NCBI GenBank assembly: GCA_024516035.1
Contig: CM044966.1
Span: forward strand, 399,693-463,692
Reading direction: 5' to 3'
From: Bactericera cockerelli
Taxonomy: Eukaryota > Arthropoda > Insecta > Hemiptera > Triozidae
Length of the DNA stretch: 64,000 nucleotides
Numbering within the stretch: position 1 is the first letter of the stretch; every line of letters starts with the position of its first letter. A model generated the notes under the pieces. It searched no databases and was not told the origin of the DNA. It saw only the letters and a program-made list of their open reading frames with translations. The position numbers and the translations under genes are program-made. This document shows positions 61,701-64,000 of this stretch, piece by piece.

Positions 61701-63945
61701 CGAGTTTGAGTAGTTGTGATATTAACACAAATATGACAATTTTTTTTATAAACAATAGATATTATTAATATCTATTGTCTGTCCCGGTAGCTCAGTGGTA
61801 AAGGCGGCACTCTGTGAATCCAAAGACTGAGACATGACAGCCATGTTATCCTCCCAATTGGGATTTTTACCACGTAATAATATGTCTTGGGCTTACTGCT
61901 GAACAATTAATAGTCCCAATCGGGCCGTATAAATAAGGCGATAATATTATTAATTTTTCAATGACAAGAGAAGGAATTCATTTTATTTACCAACTATTTG
62001 AGGTGTTTGTTTTCTGCCTCTTCTTTCTCCGCACAAATTTGTTTGACCAAGGTGGATCAAGCAGGACAAAGTCAAACCTTGAAGACGTCCAAGCATCGGG
62101 TAGCTGATGAGTTCCATACAGATAGGAAATGTCCCAGTTGTAGAATTTACAACGAGGAGGCAGTATGAAGTAATCGGTGATACCAGAATTTGGGTTTCTG
62201 CAGGAGAAAATAGATTTTTTTTATTATTCTTTTAAGCTCGTTTCCATGCAACTGGGGTTTGTTTCCTCACTTTTTAATTCTACACGCTATGATAATATTA
62301 TGTCACTGAAGAGAGGAAATTCAGTACATCTAACAATATTAATTTTATTGTATACCAAAAAAATAATGCATGGGTAGGAATAATGTTTGTCTCTCAAATT
62401 ATATTGTTTGTCTTTTTTTGGTTTAATGTCACTTTCAACTGCATGGTCATGATCACATTAGTGGTTTTATCCTCCATTCACAAACAAACAAGCCTTAACC
62501 TCACCCAGCCTGAGTGGGGTCAGGAATAGCCCATCCAAGTATTAACCTTGCTGGATGTTGCTTGGTTGAACAAGAACTGTTGTGTTAGTGACAGAATGAG
62601 AACTGGTGTATTCAACATCACAGCAATGGTGGCTATATTTTTTTTTTTTTTTTTTTTGATGTTTCACTTACTTGATTTCAACTTTGACCACATGCTCTGT
62701 CTCATTCTCTCCTTGGAAGGGAACTTTGTCCATATCTCTGTCCTGGCTCGCCGTATCTTCTCCTTCAAAATACTTCCTCATTAGATCATAAACACAGGAG
62801 CATTGCTTTCGTGCCTTCTGGTTGTTGTCCGTAGCATGAGAGATGGAGAGATAAGGTGACGGGACAGAGGGTATTGTTGGTGTTGTTGGCGAGGAGATAT
62901 TGTTAAACTGATAGGACGTACAGTAGGAAAGGGTTGTTGTTGAAATGAGAGGGATGGAAATGCTGTTGGGTTGAGGTGGGACCAAGAGGGAGTTTGATTT
63001 TTCAGACTTCATGTCTTCTAAGAATCGAGTAAAGAGAAGTTTTACCTGAAAAACGAATAAAAGTTTAAGCAAAAATTCAATTAATCCAACGTCAGGATTC
63101 ATTGTTGTCTATGACAATGAATTCTACTCTCATATCTATACTTATCTTATCTTTTATCAGATTATAGTGGTGCATGTCAACTTCTATAGACACAACATCT
63201 ATATTTATAAAATGAAGTTTTTTTTTGTTTTTACATCAGCCAATAATCTGGTGTGAAATCACATGACTTTCCTTATCCCCCAAAAAGAAGACAAATTCAG
63301 CCACTGGTGACTCAACAGTAACAGATAGTAATCAGTGCCTCAAAATCATTGGATTTGTTGTGTCACAACCCCTATCTAGGATGAATAATAAAAAAGTTAG
63401 TCAAAGTGGGTCCCCCCCAATATACCGGCAAAGTGGGGCCAAGGTCCAAAATGTTCAAGATACATATATATATAAAAAAAAATGATAAGAATAGATGACC
63501 CTCTTATTTTTTGATTGTAAGAAAAATTTGTTCCTATACTTTTTTGTATCATTTATTGTAAAATATCTCCATGTAAAAGTTACATGGAGATATTAGTTTT
63601 ATTAGGGTTTAACATTGTTTCACACTTGCATAGTCATATGCAATGGAGATTGTACCGTCTATTTGAAGGAAACTCACAAACCTGCTACCCACATTAACCT
63701 CACACAGCCTAGGTTGGGCTGAAACGTCAGCATCACTAAGTCTTTATCTTGGCTGGATGTTGCTGAACTTTTGTGATCCTACAAGAACTGGTACATTTAA
63801 CGCACCATCAATGCTGGCTTTTTTTAAAATTATAATGGACAAGAACAACCATCAAACTTACAAGTACACTTTCCTCGTCAATAACACTTGGTGTTCTCCT
63901 TCTCTTCTTAGATTTGAATGATGATAGTTGGGTCGGGTTGTGAGC
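52134..63945 (-). CDS. METTL4: METTL4-like MT-A70 adenine-N6 methyltransferase (5' partial)
   Basis: MT-A70 family SAM-dependent methyltransferase; METTL4 proteins methylate adenine (m6Am in U2 snRNA, with DNA 6mA also reported). Six exons on the minus strand: 63862-63945, 62672-63045, 61991-62197, 57924-58101, 56231-56858 and 52134-52261. All have GT-AG borders and matching phases (0, 2, 2, 0, 1). At least 532 residues are visible and the N-terminus lies beyond the window. Landmarks: basic KSKKRRR in the first visible exon, FDFVLLDPPW (catalytic DPPW), IPIAGMLHPSGLVAVWCTNN, WGLKLVATWYWVK, AKQPYERLLLAV, PQDKRIVVSVPSSVHSHKPP and CVELFARSLTPGWLSLGNQV. Length exceeds human METTL4 (~470 residues) largely because of seven 22-residue repeats between LLLAVR and LPQDKR. 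The usual last ~12 residues after GN.VL.FQ are replaced by FETLYR and a stop supplied by a minisatellite. Confidence 0.95.
52265..52950. repeat. GA-rich low-complexity tracts in METTL4 last intron
   Basis: GA repeats with aaaggcgagaaagagagaag units. On the METTL4 strand this is a CT-rich tract directly upstream of the last exon's acceptor and probably forms its polypyrimidine tract. Confidence 0.9.
53229..55426. mobile_element. 2.2-kb element with ~470-bp terminal inverted repeats in METTL4 intron
   Basis: Ends CAGGGTGGACCAAAAAAAC and its complement, flanked by TA. The arms (53229-~53700 and ~54950-55426) match closely, including ggccggatctgcaatccg. The interior of ~1.25 kb has no recognisable transposase and includes a SINE family E head fragment at 54140-54215. 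Confidence 0.82.
55645..55788 (-). mobile_element. SINE family C
   Basis: Reverse-strand copy; gaccgacctc end at 55788. METTL4 intron between the long-inverted-repeat element and the MITE. Confidence 0.72.
55840..56219. mobile_element. 380-bp MITE, ATAT-flanked, beside a METTL4 splice donor
   Basis: Inverted ends CGCCTCTGACAACACAAAG...and CTTTGTGTTGTCAGAGGCG, flanked by ATAT at 55836-55839 and 56220-56223. Its right edge is 12 bases downstream of the last base of METTL4 exon 56231-56858. Same family as the outer arms of the 8779-11312 element. Confidence 0.85.
56231..56858 (-). CDS. METTL4: METTL4 visible exon 5 with 22-residue coding repeats
   Basis: Acceptor AAATTTCAG, donor CTG|GTGAGTGATAT, phase 1. 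Begins VTKYQDPVLDFSSAPHAKQP and YERLLLAV, runs through seven 22-residue repeats, and ends LPQDKRIVVSV, SSVHSHKPPLS. The frame is open throughout. Confidence 0.93.
56311..56772 (-). repeat. 66-bp coding minisatellite, seven copies, inside METTL4
   Basis: Units begin on the plus strand at 56311, 56377, 56443, 56509, 56575, 56641 and 56707. Each is 66 bp (22 codons). Five copies encode ...GPEDQTTTAECS and two adjacent copies encode ...FGPEDKNTTAECS; otherwise they are almost identical. The period preserves frame. Confidence 0.96.
56859..57479. other. METTL4 intron, no other feature seen
   Basis: Unassigned AT-rich sequence except a short repeat fragment (gctgggggactataaacagg) near 56910. Confidence 0.5.
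57480..57850 (+). repeat. Dispersed AT-rich retro-like repeat, interrupted
   Basis: (TTA)n, gtacatacaaataataattt, taacagtgaaaa, later catatgtcctaactaaaggg and cggggtcattgcctatgg. Matches the ~204-bp insertion in the 5S SINE at 45341-45545. Its right end lies ~70 bp from METTL4 exon 57924-58101. Confidence 0.6.
57924..58101 (-). CDS. METTL4: METTL4 visible exon 4
   Basis: Acceptor CCACGCCAG, donor AAAG|GTAATAATAA, phase 0. Encodes YNTMDSVSQLCQIPIAGM, VAVWCTNNPSH and WGLKLVATWYWVK, the central MT-A70 fold. Confidence 0.93.
58158..58200. repeat. (AAT)n microsatellite, 5' flank of retrotransposon
   Basis: About 14 AAT units with one ATT interruption, abutting the retrotransposon. Confidence 0.9.
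58201..60037 (+). mobile_element. 5'-truncated R4/Dong-like non-LTR retrotransposon in a TAA microsatellite
   Basis: Flanked by (AAT)n at 58158-58200 and at the 3' end from about 60038. Carries the C-terminal half of a reverse transcriptase/restriction-like-endonuclease ORF. It lies in the METTL4 intron between visible exons 3 and 4, antisense to the gene. Dong-type elements of the R4 clade are known to insert in TAA repeats, which fits. Confidence 0.8.
58246..59952 (+). CDS. Retrotransposon reverse transcriptase with zinc knuckle and restriction-like endonuclease (partial)
   Basis: 568 codons from the first Met; the frame is open further upstream to the microsatellite. Visible parts: RT motif RGIFQGDSLSSLLFCLCMNP (~26-45), active-site FYIDDLKLYS (~73-82) with the Asp pair, the thumb region, a CCHC knuckle CRWCGNQSETTQHIMAGC (~383-400), and a PD...D endonuclease signature RPDTIIWNKKE...HLIDYAVV (~464-485). 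This order (RT, CCHC, PD-(D/E)XK-like endonuclease, no APE domain) is that of R2/R4-type elements. The fingers and N-terminal DNA-binding part are missing. The frame has no internal stop, so the copy is young. Confidence 0.85.
   Translation: MEKWKTTITLKSHDQNLQTSKLKIQRGIFQGDSLSSLLFCLCMNPLSTLLQLNNKGFKIKNKESNYNITHLFYIDDLKLYSNSEENLINTIEMVEKFSLDIKMEFGTNKCKIQALKKGKITTTPEYRTISLENIEAIEPTEYYKYLGIEQNKTIDHKRSKIKIQSLFNQRLRMLSKTSLNSKNLTKAINTFAIPILTYSFGIIKWSQTDLTHLETKIRTTLTRFNKHHPKSAIERVTIPRKHGGRGIIDITYLHKKQINNMREYFWKKQNNSELIKTSIKADENYTPLNLKEHSVNSTNNENELQHTINKWKNKPLHGRYPNEIDQEYVDKEQSFKWLTEGKLFPETEGFYIAIQDQIVATKNFRKHIIKDPTIQNDKCRWCGNQSETTQHIMAGCTTLTQTEYITRHDNMGKILHQTLEAKIFNTKEDSKYWKYNPEAVIENEDHALYWNRTVYTDRTISHNRPDTIIWNKKEKIVHLIDYAVVNSHNIISTYNEKIRRYQDLKAEIKETWKVDTVKIHPIIISTTGVVPKSLTKHLTELNINKSIITKMQHSVVLSICHLFRKTLN
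60038..60112. repeat. (AAT)n/(ATT)n microsatellite, 3' flank of retrotransposon
   Basis: Alternating blocks of AAT and ATT that can pair with each other. They follow the element's 3' UTR. Confidence 0.9.
60113..60984. other. Unassigned repeat-like sequence in METTL4 intron
   Basis: A second (AAT)n tract at 60221-60238, then sequence with locally repeated blocks (ggagacttgatc..gatccgctcc three times at 60650-60905). A 66-codon frame at 60184-60384 has no recognised family. Confidence 0.45.
60985..61185 (-). mobile_element. SINE family D, degraded
   Basis: taaaccaccaggcgaggtta to attgactaccagtgcacgtg with many small deletions. METTL4 intron. Confidence 0.6.
61612..61740 (+). mobile_element. 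SINE family C
   Basis: gataaggcggcggacttgta and ggcggttcaagtcccgg. METTL4 intron. Confidence 0.75.
61785..61947 (+). mobile_element. SINE family B, internal deletion
   Basis: Complete box A region (cccggtagctcagtggtaaa) but most of box B is missing. Body and end are normal. METTL4 intron. Confidence 0.7.
61991..62197 (-). CDS. METTL4: METTL4 visible exon 3 (DPPW catalytic motif)
   Basis: Acceptor TCTCCTGCAG, phase 2 at both ends, donor TTG|GTAAAT. Encodes NSGITDYFILPPRCKFYNWD, SRFDFVLLDPPWSNK and a basic VRRKKRQK tail. Confidence 0.93.
62408..62640 (-). mobile_element. 5S rRNA-derived SINE, decayed, next to METTL4 exon
   Basis: gtttaatgtcactttcaact and cacccagcctgagtggggtc match the young copies. 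It lies in the intron just downstream of METTL4 visible exon 2. Confidence 0.65.
62672..63045 (-). CDS. METTL4: METTL4 visible exon 2
   Basis: Acceptor GTTTTTCAG; 374 nt in phase 0 to phase 2; donor AA|GTAAGT. Starts VKLLFTRFLEDMK, continues through a Ser/Pro/Thr-rich low-complexity part, and ends ENETEHVVKVEI. Divergent N-terminal region of the family. Confidence 0.85.
63220..63560 (-). repeat. Dispersed repeat R1, partial
   Basis: Shares gtgaaatcacatgactttcc, ccactggtgactcaacagta and gtgggtccccccc with R1. METTL4 intron. Confidence 0.65.
63596..63825 (-). mobile_element. 5S rRNA-derived SINE, decayed
   Basis: Collinear with the family from agggtttaacattg to aacgcaccatcaatgctggc. Lies between METTL4 visible exons 1 and 2. 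Confidence 0.65.
63862..63945 (-). CDS. METTL4: METTL4 visible exon 1 (N-terminal region)
   Basis: Acceptor CTCCTCAG, 28 codons, donor CTT|GTAAGT. Encodes a basic stretch SFKSKKRRRTPSVIDEE, possibly a nuclear signal. Upstream exons are outside the window. Confidence 0.8.
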
Positions 63946-64000
63946 CTGAGGAGAGAGATAAAATAAACAAACAAGGATGAGATGAAATAAAATAATGTAT

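Overview
This is eukaryotic, AT-rich genomic DNA, most likely from an insect and possibly hemipteran (organism inferred). Exons are short with canonical GT-AG introns, the proteins look like arthropod or animal orthologues, and the DNA between them is packed with tRNA-derived and 5S rRNA-derived SINEs, MITEs, long-inverted-repeat elements and simple repeats. A 100-N assembly gap lies at 20631-20730. No rRNA gene, CRISPR, prophage or prokaryotic gene was seen.

Four protein genes can be rebuilt exon by exon with matching splice phases. (1) A SUB1/PC4 transcription coactivator, minus strand, about 3552-6228, with two tandem copies of its first coding exon; its last exon was not found. (2) An M14-family metallocarboxypeptidase, plus strand, 13617-16814, four exons and 485 residues. 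It is intact but has lost several catalytic residues, so it is probably a pseudoenzyme. (3) UDP-galactose 4-epimerase (GALE), plus strand, 30614-46106, eight exons and 378 residues with all catalytic residues. (4) METTL4, an MT-A70 adenine methyltransferase with DPPW motif, minus strand, from beyond 63945 down to 52134. Six exons are visible and the N-terminus lies outside the window. GALE and METTL4 converge.

Each gene carries a local duplication of exon sequence. SUB1 has a duplicated first exon, plus a decayed third copy at 19571-19632. GALE has two minisatellites built from an exon 3' end plus its splice donor (58-bp and about 99-bp units). METTL4 has a 66-bp (22-codon) coding minisatellite in seven copies, and its stop codon falls in the first unit of a 38-copy, 23-bp minisatellite. 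The carboxypeptidase has a broken inverted copy of its start and signal peptide just upstream.

Mobile elements whose ends can be read include two hAT-like elements with 8-bp target duplications (7178-8382 and 41043-41683), two piggyBac-like MITEs flanked by TTAA (4421-5072 and 50546-50830), an ATAT-flanked MITE 12 bases from a METTL4 splice donor (55840-56219), a 2.2-kb element with roughly 470-bp inverted repeats (53229-55426), a 2.5-kb near-palindrome (8779-11312), and a 5'-truncated R4/Dong-clade retrotransposon inside a TAA microsatellite (58201-60037). Several SINEs contain other elements, giving insertion order. Family letters A-F and R1-R2 are local labels used only here.
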